Origin: Silvimonas amylolytica
GTDB lineage: Bacteria; Pseudomonadota; Gammaproteobacteria; Burkholderiales; Chitinibacteraceae
DNA length: 64,000 bases
Assembly: GCF_014645555.1 (NCBI RefSeq)
Contig: NZ_BMLY01000002.1
Location: forward strand, 427,109-491,108
Direction of reading: 5' to 3'
Below, piece after piece: positions 1 through 7,771 of the stretch. The notes beneath the pieces are model-generated. The model made no database searches. It was not told the DNA's origin and was given only the letters and a program-made list of their open reading frames with translations. The position numbers were made by a program, and so were the translations under genes. Position 1 is the stretch's first letter. Each line of letters begins with the position of its first letter.

Positions 1-59
1 GACGTGGGCCCGGCACCCCGGGTTTGTAAAAGCTTTTACTCGCGCCGAAGGCGCTAACA
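1..59. repeat. Truncated copy of the urt inverted-repeat element
   Basis: The first bases of the window match, with changes, the right-hand end of the large inverted-repeat element found between urtB and urtC: a cccgg-rich block, a short A/T spacer and then a gcgcc...ggcgctaaca end (compare 3783-3827). The copy is cut by the window edge, so its other arm cannot be seen. It lies about 135 bases upstream of urtA, so the same type of element occurs both before and inside the urt gene cluster. Confidence 0.6.
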
Positions 60-195
60 AAAACAGCACCACCAAAAAAGAACACCTGTACGACAACTCG
101 ATAACACCGCATTACCAGAAAGCAAGAAAAGCAAAAAGCAGGAAGGAAACAACCCGTTCTCACACTTTCGTTATCAGTTATCAGGAGATGCAGTC

Positions 196-1461
196 ATGAA
201 CCGTCGTACCGCACTGAAACTTGTCACTGTTTGTACTCTCGCTGCTGCCAGCGGTTTGTCTGGTGGCGCGTTTGCCGCCGATACCATCAAGGTCGGCATC
301 CTGCATTCGCTGTCGGGCACGATGGCGATTTCTGAATCGGCGCTGGAACAAACCGCGCTGATGACCATTGCCGAAATCAACGCCCAGGGCGGCGTGATGG
401 GCAAGCAGCTGGAGCCGGTGGTGGTTGATCCTGCCTCCAACTGGCCGTTGTTTGCCGAAAAGGCCCGCCAGTTGCTCTCTAAAGACAAAGTCGCTGTGGT
501 GTTTGGCTGCTGGACTTCTGTCTCCCGCAAGTCGGTCTTGCCGGTGTTCCGTGAACTGAACGGCCTGTTGTTCTACCCGGTGCAGTACGAAGGCGAAGAG
601 CTGGAAAAGAACGTGTTCTACACCGGTGCTGCGCCTAACCAGCAGGCCATTCCGGCCGTGGACTACCTGTTGTCCAAAGATGGCGGTGAAGCCAAGCGCT
701 TTGTGCTGCTGGGTACCGACTACGTTTACCCGCGTACCACCAACAAGATCCTGCGCGCTTACCTGCATTCCAAGGGTATTCAGGACGCCGACATCATGGA
801 GGAGTACACCCCGTTTGGTTACTCCGACTATCAAACCATCATCGCCAAGATCAAGGACTTCTCTGCCCAGGGCAAGAAAACGGCCGTGGTCTCCACCATC
901 AATGGCGACTCTAACGTGCCGTTCTACAAGGAACTGGGTAACGCTGGCCTGAAGGCAACCGATGTGCCGGTGGTGGCATTCAGCGTGGGCGAAGAAGAAC
1001 TGCGCGGTGTGGATACCAAACCGCTGGTGGGCGAACTGGCCGCGTGGAACTACTTCATGTCTGTGAAGAACCCGGAAAACACCAAGTTCACCAAGATGTA
1101 TCGCGATTGGGCCAAGAAGCAAAAGCTGCCTAATGCCGATACCGCCGTGACCAACGACCCGATGGAAGCCACGTACGTGGGTATCCATATGTGGAAGCAA
1201 GCGGTCGAGAAGGCGCACTCCACCGACGTGGACAAGGTGATCGCCGCCATGGGTGGTCAGACCTTCAAGGCCCCGAGCGGCTTTACGCTGGAAATGGACC
1301 CGAAAAACCATCACCTGCACAAGCCGGTGATGATTGGCGAAGTGAAGGCTAACGGTCAGTTCAATGTGGTGTGGAAGACCAAAGAACCGGTCAAGGCCCA
1401 GCCATGGAGCCCGTTCATTGCCGGTAACGACAAGAAGAAAGACGAGCCGGAAGCGAATTGA
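196..1461 (+). CDS. urtA: Urea ABC transporter substrate-binding protein UrtA
   Basis: This is the periplasmic receptor that captures urea for the UrtABCDE importer. The 421-residue product begins with a signal peptide (about residues 1-28, ending AFA-AD). The signal has a paired arginine followed by a hydrophobic stretch, so Tat export is possible. The mature part starts IKVGILHSLSG, the typical first strand of type I branched-chain-amino-acid/urea receptors, and the length fits UrtA. An AGGAG Shine-Dalgarno sits about 9 bases before the ATG. urtB, C, D and E follow on the same strand, which separates it from the similar LivK family. In other bacteria urt genes are controlled by nitrogen status; no NtrC site was recognised here. 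Confidence 0.93.
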   Translation: MNRRTALKLVTVCTLAAASGLSGGAFAADTIKVGILHSLSGTMAISESALEQTALMTIAEINAQGGVMGKQLEPVVVDPASNWPLFAEKARQLLSKDKVAVVFGCWTSVSRKSVLPVFRELNGLLFYPVQYEGEELEKNVFYTGAAPNQQAIPAVDYLLSKDGGEAKRFVLLGTDYVYPRTTNKILRAYLHSKGIQDADIMEEYTPFGYSDYQTIIAKIKDFSAQGKKTAVVSTINGDSNVPFYKELGNAGLKATDVPVVAFSVGEEELRGVDTKPLVGELAAWNYFMSVKNPENTKFTKMYRDWAKKQKLPNADTAVTNDPMEATYVGIHMWKQAVEKAHSTDVDKVIAAMGGQTFKAPSGFTLEMDPKNHHLHKPVMIGEVKANGQFNVVWKTKEPVKAQPWSPFIAGNDKKKDEPEAN

Positions 1462-1480
1462 TCTGGCTGTGAGGTGAGTT

Positions 1481-1520
1481 TGTAGGGTGGATTGTCGCGC
1501 TGCTCCGAATCCACCCTACA
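1481..1520. repeat. REP-like palindrome, copy 1 (urtA-urtB gap)
   Basis: A perfect 13-base inverted repeat (tgtagggtggatt ... aatccaccctaca) encloses a 14-base centre. Related copies lie at 3181-3216 (inverted orientation) and 15703-15739, with a partial one near 6651. The hairpin falls in the 110-base urtA-urtB gap and could attenuate transcription or stabilise the urtA message; that role is inference. Confidence 0.75.
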
Positions 1521-1571
1521 GCTACCTGAATCAACTGCAGTCACCGCAACACCGAACACGGGGATACCCCA

Positions 1572-3164
1572 ATGAATACATGGATGCGTCATCTGCTGGC
1601 GCTGCTGCTGGGCTGTCTGATCATATTGCCCGCCCAGGCCGCGCTGGATGCCAAGGTCGTCCGCCAGTTGGTGGATGATGACTCTGACCAGAAACTGGCC
1701 GCCATTGCCGCGCTGGTGCAGGTCGGCACGCCCGAAGCCGCGCGCGTATTGCAGGCGCTGAGCAATGACGCTCTGTACGCCACGGACCAGCGCGTCTGGC
1801 TCAAGGCCGATGACAAGGTGTATGACGCCACCACCGGGGCCGAAATCAACCCCGCGCCGGATGACGTCGACACCGTATCGATCAACAACCGCGTGCGCGG
1901 CGCTCTGGATTCTGCCCTGAGCGGTTTCAAGCTGACCGACCCCGATCCGGCCGCGCGCCTGGCTGCGGCACAATCGCTGCAGGGCGACGTCAGCGCGGTC
2001 ATGATCCCGGCCCTGACTGCCGCACTCAAGAAAGAGACCGACAGCAAGGTCAAGCCGGTCCTGGAACAACTGCTGGCGCAAGCTAACCTGAAGAACCCGG
2101 ACGTGAAAGCCCGGCTGGCAGCGGTGGAAGACCTGAGCCATAGCAACTCGCCCAACGCGCGTGGCTTGCTGCTGACGCGGCTGGACCCGGCTAACGAACC
2201 CGACGCCAAAGTGCGCGCCGCCGCGCAATCCTCTATTGCCGCCATTGATTCACGCCTCGCCTGGATCAGCGCGCTGGCGAACGTGTTCTCTGGTCTAAGC
2301 CTTGGCAGCATCTTGCTGCTGGCGGCGCTGGGGCTGGCAATCACCTACGGCGTGATGGGCGTGATCAACATGGCCCACGGCGAACTCTTGATGGTGGGCG
2401 CGTACTCTGCCTACGTCGTGCAGGGTGTGTTCCGCGCGCATTTTCCCGGCGCGCAGGACTGGTATCTGGTGGCTGCTGTACCGGTCGCGTTCTGCGCCGC
2501 CGCAGCGGTCGGCATGCTCATGGAGCGCACCGTGATCCGCTGGCTGTACGGCCGCCCGCTGGAAACCCTGCTGGCCACCTGGGGGATCTCACTCGTCCTG
2601 ATCCAGGCCGCCCGCGCGCTGTTTGGTGCGCAGAACGTGGAAGTCTCCAACCCGTCCTGGATGTCTGGCGGTATTGAACTCTTGCCCAGCCTGACCTTGC
2701 CGTGGAACCGCGTGATCATCATCGGCTTTGCGCTGTCTGTGCTGGCGTTGATGTGGGCCATCATGCAAAAAACACGCCTCGGATTGTTTGTGCGTGCGGT
2801 GACGCAAAACCGCGCCATGGCCGGTTGCGTGGGCGTGCCGACGCGGCGGATTGATACCCTGGCATTTGGCCTTGGCGCCGGTATTGCCGGACTGGGCGGG
2901 CTGGCGTTGTCGCAGATCGCCAACGTCGGGCCGGATATGGGCCAGGGCTACATTGTTGACTCGTTCCTTGTGGTGGTGCTGGGTGGTGTCGGGCAACTGG
3001 CCGGCGCTGTCTGGGCTGCGCTGGGGCTGGGCATCGTGACCAAGCTGCTGGAAGGCTGGGCTGGGGCGGTGATCGCCAAGATCATTGTGCTGGCGATCAT
3101 CATTGTGTTCATCCAGCGACGGCCGCAGGGGTTGTTTGCGCTGAAGGGGCGGGTTGTTGATTGA
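1572..3164 (+). CDS. urtB: Urea ABC transporter permease UrtB
   Basis: This is one of the two inner-membrane permease subunits of the urea importer. The 530-residue protein has a signal-like N terminus (about 1-24). A long alpha-helical, HEAT-repeat-like periplasmic domain (about 25-225, repeated A-R-L-A-A-x motifs) follows; it is characteristic of UrtB and absent from LivH. A LivH-type permease core with about eight membrane segments fills the rest (about 235-530, with the conserved GVMGVINMAHGELLMVGAY region near 255). The first Met is preceded by gggataccccaat, a poor ribosome site, so translation may depend on context. The gene follows urtA by 110 bases containing a palindrome, and is separated from urtC by an unusual 714-base non-coding gap. 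Confidence 0.93.
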   Translation: MNTWMRHLLALLLGCLIILPAQAALDAKVVRQLVDDDSDQKLAAIAALVQVGTPEAARVLQALSNDALYATDQRVWLKADDKVYDATTGAEINPAPDDVDTVSINNRVRGALDSALSGFKLTDPDPAARLAAAQSLQGDVSAVMIPALTAALKKETDSKVKPVLEQLLAQANLKNPDVKARLAAVEDLSHSNSPNARGLLLTRLDPANEPDAKVRAAAQSSIAAIDSRLAWISALANVFSGLSLGSILLLAALGLAITYGVMGVINMAHGELLMVGAYSAYVVQGVFRAHFPGAQDWYLVAAVPVAFCAAAAVGMLMERTVIRWLYGRPLETLLATWGISLVLIQAARALFGAQNVEVSNPSWMSGGIELLPSLTLPWNRVIIIGFALSVLALMWAIMQKTRLGLFVRAVTQNRAMAGCVGVPTRRIDTLAFGLGAGIAGLGGLALSQIANVGPDMGQGYIVDSFLVVVLGGVGQLAGAVWAALGLGIVTKLLEGWAGAVIAKIIVLAIIIVFIQRRPQGLFALKGRVVD

Positions 3165-3180
3165 TCTGCGACCAAATTTC

Positions 3181-3216
3181 GTAGGGTGGATTCGGAGCGG
3201 TAGCGACAATCCACCT
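3181..3216. repeat. REP-like palindrome, copy 2 (inverted)
   Basis: Seventeen bases after the urtB stop lies gtagggtggatt, a 15-base centre, then aatccacct. The centre (cggagcggtagcgac) is the approximate reverse complement of the centre at 1494-1507, so this copy is inverted relative to copy 1. The last part of the right arm is degenerate. Confidence 0.7.
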
Positions 3217-3241
3217 TTGTTGGCCTAAAACCTTGAACTGC

Positions 3242-3827
3242 TGTTAGCGCCTTCGGCGCGCTTGTTTACACACCGGCGGTGGCCGGAGCACGTTACTTTC
3301 TTTGCTTCGCCACCTCGGCGGCCCCAAAGAAAGTAACCAAAGAAAGGCGACCCTAGCCTGGCGGCCCTCCGGGCTTCCCTCGGTTGGTCGGGAGCCTAAG
3401 GTCTCCCTCCACGCCCTCGGCGCTTGGCTTTAACGGGGGAGAAAGTCAAAAACAACGGCAACAGCAATAGCAGGAGAAGTCTGGGGCACCTGCAAACAGA
3501 CGGTTTGCGGGGTTGGGGTTGCAGTTGGGCCCCTTAAGGAGTGCCGAGCATCACAGGGAAGTCCGGGGTTTCGGCGTAAGGGTGTTTGAGGGCTTTAGCC
3601 CGAGTTCCTGCGCCCCTTGGTGGGTGCCCCCACAAAGCCATTAGTGAACCAGATGGCGGTTGCAGTGGGGGAGCCAGCCGGACTTCACGAGAAGCGTAGG
3701 GGACCCGCGAAGCGGGCGCTCCGCCGGGGTCGCCTTTTCTTTGGGTACTTTCTTTTGGCGATCCAAAAGAAAGTACCGTGCTCCGGGCACCCCCGGTATC
3801 AAAACACCGCGCCGTCTGGCGCTAACA
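3242..3827. repeat. Large inverted-repeat non-coding element inside the urt operon
   Basis: This 586-base block opens with tgttagcgc and closes with gcgctaaca. Its two arms, each about 110 bases, are imperfect reverse complements. Both carry in the same order a cgccg-rich block, a ccggagcacg box, an actttctttt box and an aaagaaag...aaggcgaccc box (3326-3353 on the left; 3727-3756 inverted on the right). The centre (about 3360-3720) is GC-rich without a convincing reading frame; a 75-codon frame at 3617-3844 runs across the repeat arm and looks spurious. No transposase is present. Similar aaagaaagtaacc-type blocks are recalled from many beta- and gammaproteobacterial genomes, and their function is unknown. 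Its position between urtB and urtC is odd for an operon. Confidence 0.75.
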
Positions 3828-3878
3828 ATGATTGTTTGATTTAAAGCTGCAATGTAATCCCAACAGGAACCAACCCCT

Positions 3879-5087
3879 ATGCGTACTTCCTACACCGAAC
3901 GCACTGCCAGGCTCCTTGGCCCCAAAGGCTGGACCGCGCTAGGCGTGTTCCTGGCCATCATGCTGATCGCCATGCCGGTGCTGCATCTCATGGTGCCGCC
4001 AGGCAGTCCGTTGCATGTGTCCAATTACGCCATCACGCTGATGGGCAAGATTCTTTGCTACGCGCTGGTGGCGGTGGCGATGGATCTGATCTGGGGCTAC
4101 GCCGGCATTCTCTCACTGGGTCATGGCCTGTTTTTTGCGCTGGGTGGTTACGCTTTTGGCATGTACCTGATGCGGCAGATCGGGCTGGATGGCAATTACC
4201 ACAGCCCCTTGCCGGATTTCATGGTCTTCCTGGACTGGAAAACCCTGCCCTGGTACTGGCAAGGTACTGATCACTTCATCTGGGCGGCGATCCTGACCAT
4301 AGCCGTGCCGACGGTGATTGCGTTTATCTTCGGTTTTTTCGCCTTCCAGTCGCGGATCAAGGGCGTGTATTTCTCGATCATCACGCAGGCGCTGACCTAC
4401 GCCGCCATGCTGTTGTTCTTCCGGAACGAGACCGGTTTTGGCGGCAACAATGGTTTCACCGACTTCAAACGCATTCTGGGTTACTCGGTGACTGCCCCAG
4501 AAACCCGTGTGGTGCTGCTTGGGCTCACCGCGCTGGCGCTGGCCGGTACGCTGGTGCTGGGCCGCTGGCTGGTGACCTCCCGCTTTGGCCGCGTGCTGGC
4601 CGCAACGCGTGATGCGGAATCCCGTGTCATGTTCATCGGCTACAACCCGCTCTGGTACAAGCTGTTTATCTGGACGCTTTCTGCCGCGCTGTGCGGTGTG
4701 GCTGGCGCACTGTACGTGCCGCAGGTGGGCATCATTAACCCGTCAGAAATGTCGCCAGCGTCTTCCATTGAAATTGCCATCTGGGTGGCAGTGGGCGGTC
4801 GCGGCACCTTGATTGGTGCCGTGATTGGCGCGGTGGCGGTGAGTCTGGCCAAGAGCTGGTTCACCGTGTCATTCCCGCAGTACTGGCTGTTTTTCCTGGG
4901 CTTTCTGTTCATTCTGGTCACACTGTTTTTGCCAGAAGGGTTGGTGGGGCTTTATCACAAGCTGCGTGGCAACAAGGTTGATGCGTCTGAACCCGCTTTC
5001 ACCCCTGATCCAGAAACCGTGAGCCCGGCCGCGGCCAAAGCCAGCGTCGCCCCATCACCACGTCACCTGACCGGAGAGAGCGCATGA
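3879..5087 (+). CDS. urtC: Urea ABC transporter permease UrtC
   Basis: This is the second inner-membrane permease of the urea importer (402 residues, LivM type). A short cytoplasmic N terminus is followed by about nine membrane segments. The family stretch MDLIWGYAGILSLGHG lies near residues 68-83, and SRFGRVLAATRDAESR (the loop that contacts the ATPases) near 232-247. The C-terminal 35 residues are a Pro/Ala-rich hydrophilic tail. The stop codon overlaps the urtD start (ATGA), indicating translational coupling. The upstream gap holds the inverted-repeat element, so urtC may need its own promoter or read-through from urtB. Confidence 0.93.
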   Translation: MRTSYTERTARLLGPKGWTALGVFLAIMLIAMPVLHLMVPPGSPLHVSNYAITLMGKILCYALVAVAMDLIWGYAGILSLGHGLFFALGGYAFGMYLMRQIGLDGNYHSPLPDFMVFLDWKTLPWYWQGTDHFIWAAILTIAVPTVIAFIFGFFAFQSRIKGVYFSIITQALTYAAMLLFFRNETGFGGNNGFTDFKRILGYSVTAPETRVVLLGLTALALAGTLVLGRWLVTSRFGRVLAATRDAESRVMFIGYNPLWYKLFIWTLSAALCGVAGALYVPQVGIINPSEMSPASSIEIAIWVAVGGRGTLIGAVIGAVAVSLAKSWFTVSFPQYWLFFLGFLFILVTLFLPEGLVGLYHKLRGNKVDASEPAFTPDPETVSPAAAKASVAPSPRHLTGESA

Positions 5088-5926
5088 TCACCGTTGCCAG
5101 TGGCACCGATTACGAAGCCCGCCCGCAATGGGCTGACCCCACCGCTGGCCAGGCACGTGCAGTACAGCCCGGCCAGTTGGATACCGCGCATGGTGTCATT
5201 CTGTATCTGGAAGACATCACGGTCAGTTTTGATGGCTTCAAGGCGCTCAACAACTTGAGCTTGAATATCGACGTGGGCGAACTGCGCTGCATCATCGGCC
5301 CCAACGGTGCGGGCAAAACCACCATGATGGACGTCATCACGGGTAAAACCCGCCCTGACAGCGGCAAGGCGTTTTTTGGCCAGACGCTGGATCTCACGCG
5401 TTTGAAAGAACCGGAAATCGCCCACGCTGGCATTGGTCGCAAGTTCCAGAAACCCACGGTGTTCGAGAACCACACGGTATTCGAAAACCTGGAACTGGCC
5501 ATGAAGACGGACAAACGCGTTTTCAAAAGCCTGTTCTTCAAACTCGATAGCGAAGCGCACGGTCGTATCGAGGCCGTGATGAAGCAAATCCGCCTTGACG
5601 CCCACGCCAACCGGCTCGCCGGGTTGTTGTCGCACGGCCAGAAGCAGTGGCTGGAGATCGGCATGCTGCTAATGCAAGAACCCAAGCTGCTGCTGCTGGA
5701 TGAACCCGTCGCCGGCATGACAGATGACGAAACCATGCGTACTGCCGAGCTGTTCTTGTCACTGGCTGGCCAGCATTCGCTGGTGGTGGTCGAGCACGAC
5801 ATGGCGTTTGTGGAAAAACTGGGTGGCAAGGTCACCGTATTGCATGAAGGCAGCGTGCTGGCCGAAGGAGACCTGGCCACTGTGCAGGCCGACCCGCGCG
5901 TGATCGAAGTCTATCTGGGCCGCTAA
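5084..5926 (+). CDS. urtD: Urea ABC transporter ATP-binding protein UrtD
   Basis: This is an ATPase subunit of the urea importer (LivG type, 280 residues). Walker A is GPNGAGKTT near residue 73, the signature is LSHGQKQWLEIGM near 183, and Walker B is LLLLDEPVAGM near 203, followed by the switch histidine in VVEHDM. The first 40 residues are an extension relative to LivG, which is normal for UrtD. The start ATG overlaps the urtC stop. Confidence 0.94.
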   Translation: MITVASGTDYEARPQWADPTAGQARAVQPGQLDTAHGVILYLEDITVSFDGFKALNNLSLNIDVGELRCIIGPNGAGKTTMMDVITGKTRPDSGKAFFGQTLDLTRLKEPEIAHAGIGRKFQKPTVFENHTVFENLELAMKTDKRVFKSLFFKLDSEAHGRIEAVMKQIRLDAHANRLAGLLSHGQKQWLEIGMLLMQEPKLLLLDEPVAGMTDDETMRTAELFLSLAGQHSLVVVEHDMAFVEKLGGKVTVLHEGSVLAEGDLATVQADPRVIEVYLGR

Positions 5927-5946
5927 GACAACAAGGACAAGCCACC

Positions 5947-6639
5947 ATGCTGCAAGTTGAAAACCTGAACCAGTATTACGGCGGCAGCCATATTCTGCGC
6001 GGCCTCTCATTCACTGCCCAACCGGGGCAAGTGACCACGCTGCTGGGTCGTAATGGCGTCGGCAAGACCACGCTGCTCAAAACCTTGATGGGCCTGGTGC
6101 CGGCCAAAACGGGGAGCATCCAGTTTGGTGGCGCAGATATCACCAAAATGGCGTCTTATGACCGGGTCAAAGCCGGCATTGGCTATGTACCGCAAGGGCG
6201 GGAGATTTTCAGCCGGCTCTCGGTGGAAGAAAACTTGCGGATGGGCCTGGCCACGCGCCCGGCCAGTTCAACCATTCCCCCCCGGATTTTTGAAATGTTC
6301 CCCGTGCTGCAGCAGATGATGCGGCGGCGTGGTGGGGATTTATCTGGCGGTCAGCAACAACAACTGGCGATTGGCCGGGCGTTGGCCATGGGGCCGAAGT
6401 TGCTGATTCTGGATGAGCCGACGGAAGGGATTCAGCCCTCCATCATCAAGGATATTGAACGGGCGATCCGCGCATTGGCAGAGACGGGTGAGATGGCGAT
6501 TCTGGTGGTGGAGCAGTATTACGATTTTGCCCGCTCGCTGGCGGATCAATACCTGGTGATGGAGCGGGGGGAGATTATCCGGGCGGGGAAGGGGTCTGAG
6601 ATGGATGCAGACGGCGTAAGGGAGCTGTTGTCCGTGTGA
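5947..6639 (+). CDS. urtE: Urea ABC transporter ATP-binding protein UrtE
   Basis: This is the second ATPase of the urea importer (LivF type, 230 residues). Walker A is GRNGVGKTT near residue 34, the signature LSGGQQQQLAIGRAL near 132, and Walker B LLILDEPTEGIQPS near 152; the DEPTEGIQPSI wording is typical of UrtE. It starts 20 bases after urtD with an aaggac ribosome site. It ends the transporter genes; no urease genes follow within the window, so urea breakdown must be encoded elsewhere or the nitrogen is used by another route. Confidence 0.94.
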   Translation: MLQVENLNQYYGGSHILRGLSFTAQPGQVTTLLGRNGVGKTTLLKTLMGLVPAKTGSIQFGGADITKMASYDRVKAGIGYVPQGREIFSRLSVEENLRMGLATRPASSTIPPRIFEMFPVLQQMMRRRGGDLSGGQQQQLAIGRALAMGPKLLILDEPTEGIQPSIIKDIERAIRALAETGEMAILVVEQYYDFARSLADQYLVMERGEIIRAGKGSEMDADGVRELLSV

Positions 6640-6649
6640 TTGTTTGAGG

Positions 6650-6676
6650 AGTGGGTGGATTCAGAGCCTAACGCTT
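6650..6676. repeat. Partial REP-like repeat after urtE
   Basis: The sequence gtgggtggattcagagc resembles the left arm and first centre bases of the REP-like palindromes but has no right arm. It sits in the 61-base gap between the convergent urtE and rsmE genes and looks like a decayed copy. Confidence 0.4.
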
Positions 6677-6700
6677 TCTTCTTCCGCCTTCTGGCCTGGG

Positions 6701-7423
6701 TTAGCCATCTCCAAACAACGCTTGCAACACTGACAACACGGCTGGCCCGGCAGTTTCCGTCCGCAAGATCCGTGGCCCCAGCACCACACCCTCAAACCCG
6801 CTAGCCCGCGCTGCGCTCTCTTCGCCATCAGACAAACCACCTTCTGGCCCGACCAACAGCACCACTTGGGTCTGCGGTGCGGGTAAAGCCGCCAGCCTGG
6901 TCGCTGCGCCGGGCGCCAGCAGCAAGCGGGTGGCGTCTTTGGGCGCCCTGGCCAGCGCTTCATCCAGCGATGTCACCGGCAAAATCTGCGGAATGCGCGT
7001 CCGCCCGCTTTGCTCGCATGCAGATTGCGCCACGCCTTGCCAGTGGGCCAGGCGCTTTTGTGCGCGCTCACCAGACAGTCGCTGCTGGCTGTAGGCACCA
7101 TGTACAGGCCAGATTTCCGTCACACCCAACTCGGTGGCCTTCTGGATGGTGTAATCCATGCGCTCGGCCGCGGAGACGGCCTGAATCAGGATGGTCCGCA
7201 ACGCCGATTCGCGGTTTTCCGGCGCAAAGCCAATGACGATCACCGCGACGTCGCGCTTGCCCATCAGGGTAATGCGCGCTTCGTATTCGCCGCCTTCGCC
7301 ATTAAACAAGGTGATGGTTTCGCCTGGTTGCATGCGCAAGACCTGGACATGGCGGGCCGGGCCTTCGGGCAGGTTGAAGGCGTTGTCTACAGATAATGTG
7401 TGGTCGACAAAAAAGCGCGGCAT
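6701..7423 (-). CDS. rsmE: 16S rRNA (uracil-1498-N3)-methyltransferase RsmE
   Basis: RsmE methylates U1498 of 16S rRNA in the assembled small subunit using S-adenosylmethionine. The 240-residue length is standard. An N-terminal PUA-like domain (about 1-72, MPRFFVDH start and EGPARHVQVLRM) is followed by a SPOUT methyltransferase domain. The knot motifs are VVLLVGPEGGLSDGE near 180-194 and LGPRILRTETAGPA near 211-224. The gene is convergent with urtE and divergent from ilvA. Confidence 0.93.
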   Translation of the reverse strand: MPRFFVDHTLSVDNAFNLPEGPARHVQVLRMQPGETITLFNGEGGEYEARITLMGKRDVAVIVIGFAPENRESALRTILIQAVSAAERMDYTIQKATELGVTEIWPVHGAYSQQRLSGERAQKRLAHWQGVAQSACEQSGRTRIPQILPVTSLDEALARAPKDATRLLLAPGAATRLAALPAPQTQVVLLVGPEGGLSDGEESAARASGFEGVVLGPRILRTETAGPAVLSVLQALFGDG

Positions 7424-7771
7424 TGCGGCGGGTCCAGCGGGCGGTAAAACATCTATTCTGGCAGATCGTGCGGGTTGATCGCCAGATAGCGACTGTTCTG
7501 GGGATCAGGGAACCTCTGAACAAGCCTGTCCGGAGCCGGGTGGGTCTGATTCAGGATGAGCTGCAAGGCATAAACCGCAGTCGTAGCATGGCTACAGCGA
7601 GGATTTATAACGCCGCAGATCGCCTGAAGCGGACACGCTCCGGCCGGAAGGGACTTGTTCAGCGGTTCCTTGGTAGTCAGATTGCTTCATGACTCAAACC
7701 CAAGCTTGTGGCTACAATGCAAGACCCGGTGCATTATTGGCCGGGTCCATTTACAACTGCCGGATAACACC
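7424..7771. other. Non-coding gap rsmE-ilvA
   Basis: This 348-base gap between divergent genes contains the MITE-like element at 7508-7670 and, closer to ilvA, a tacaat hexamer at 7713-7718 that could be the ilvA -10 box; no good -35 was seen. An open frame extends the ilvA frame upstream to 7655, but it runs into the repeat and is not believed to be translated. No T-box or other riboswitch was recognised. Confidence 0.6.
7508..7670. mobile_element. MITE-like element with terminal inverted repeats
   Basis: Ends of about 26 bases are imperfect inverted repeats: gggaacctctgaacaagcc on the left and, inverted, aggaaccgctgaacaagtcc on the right, continuing into tccgg on both sides. The 163-base unit has no open reading frame. 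An internal gtagc...gctac hairpin lies near 7582. Ends, size and lack of coding capacity suit a miniature inverted-repeat element; no target duplication was identified. Confidence 0.6.

Noticed and set aside
181-1320. 379-codon open frame on the minus strand opposite urtA
   Set aside because: His- and Gly-rich composition, no family features; it is the antisense shadow of urtA in GC-rich DNA. The same applies to long antisense frames opposite ilvA (7751-9328), yegD (14014-15510) and resB (52013-53182).
3617-3844. 75-codon frame in the urtB-urtC gap
   Set aside because: It runs through the right arm of the inverted-repeat element and has no ribosome site or recognisable residues.
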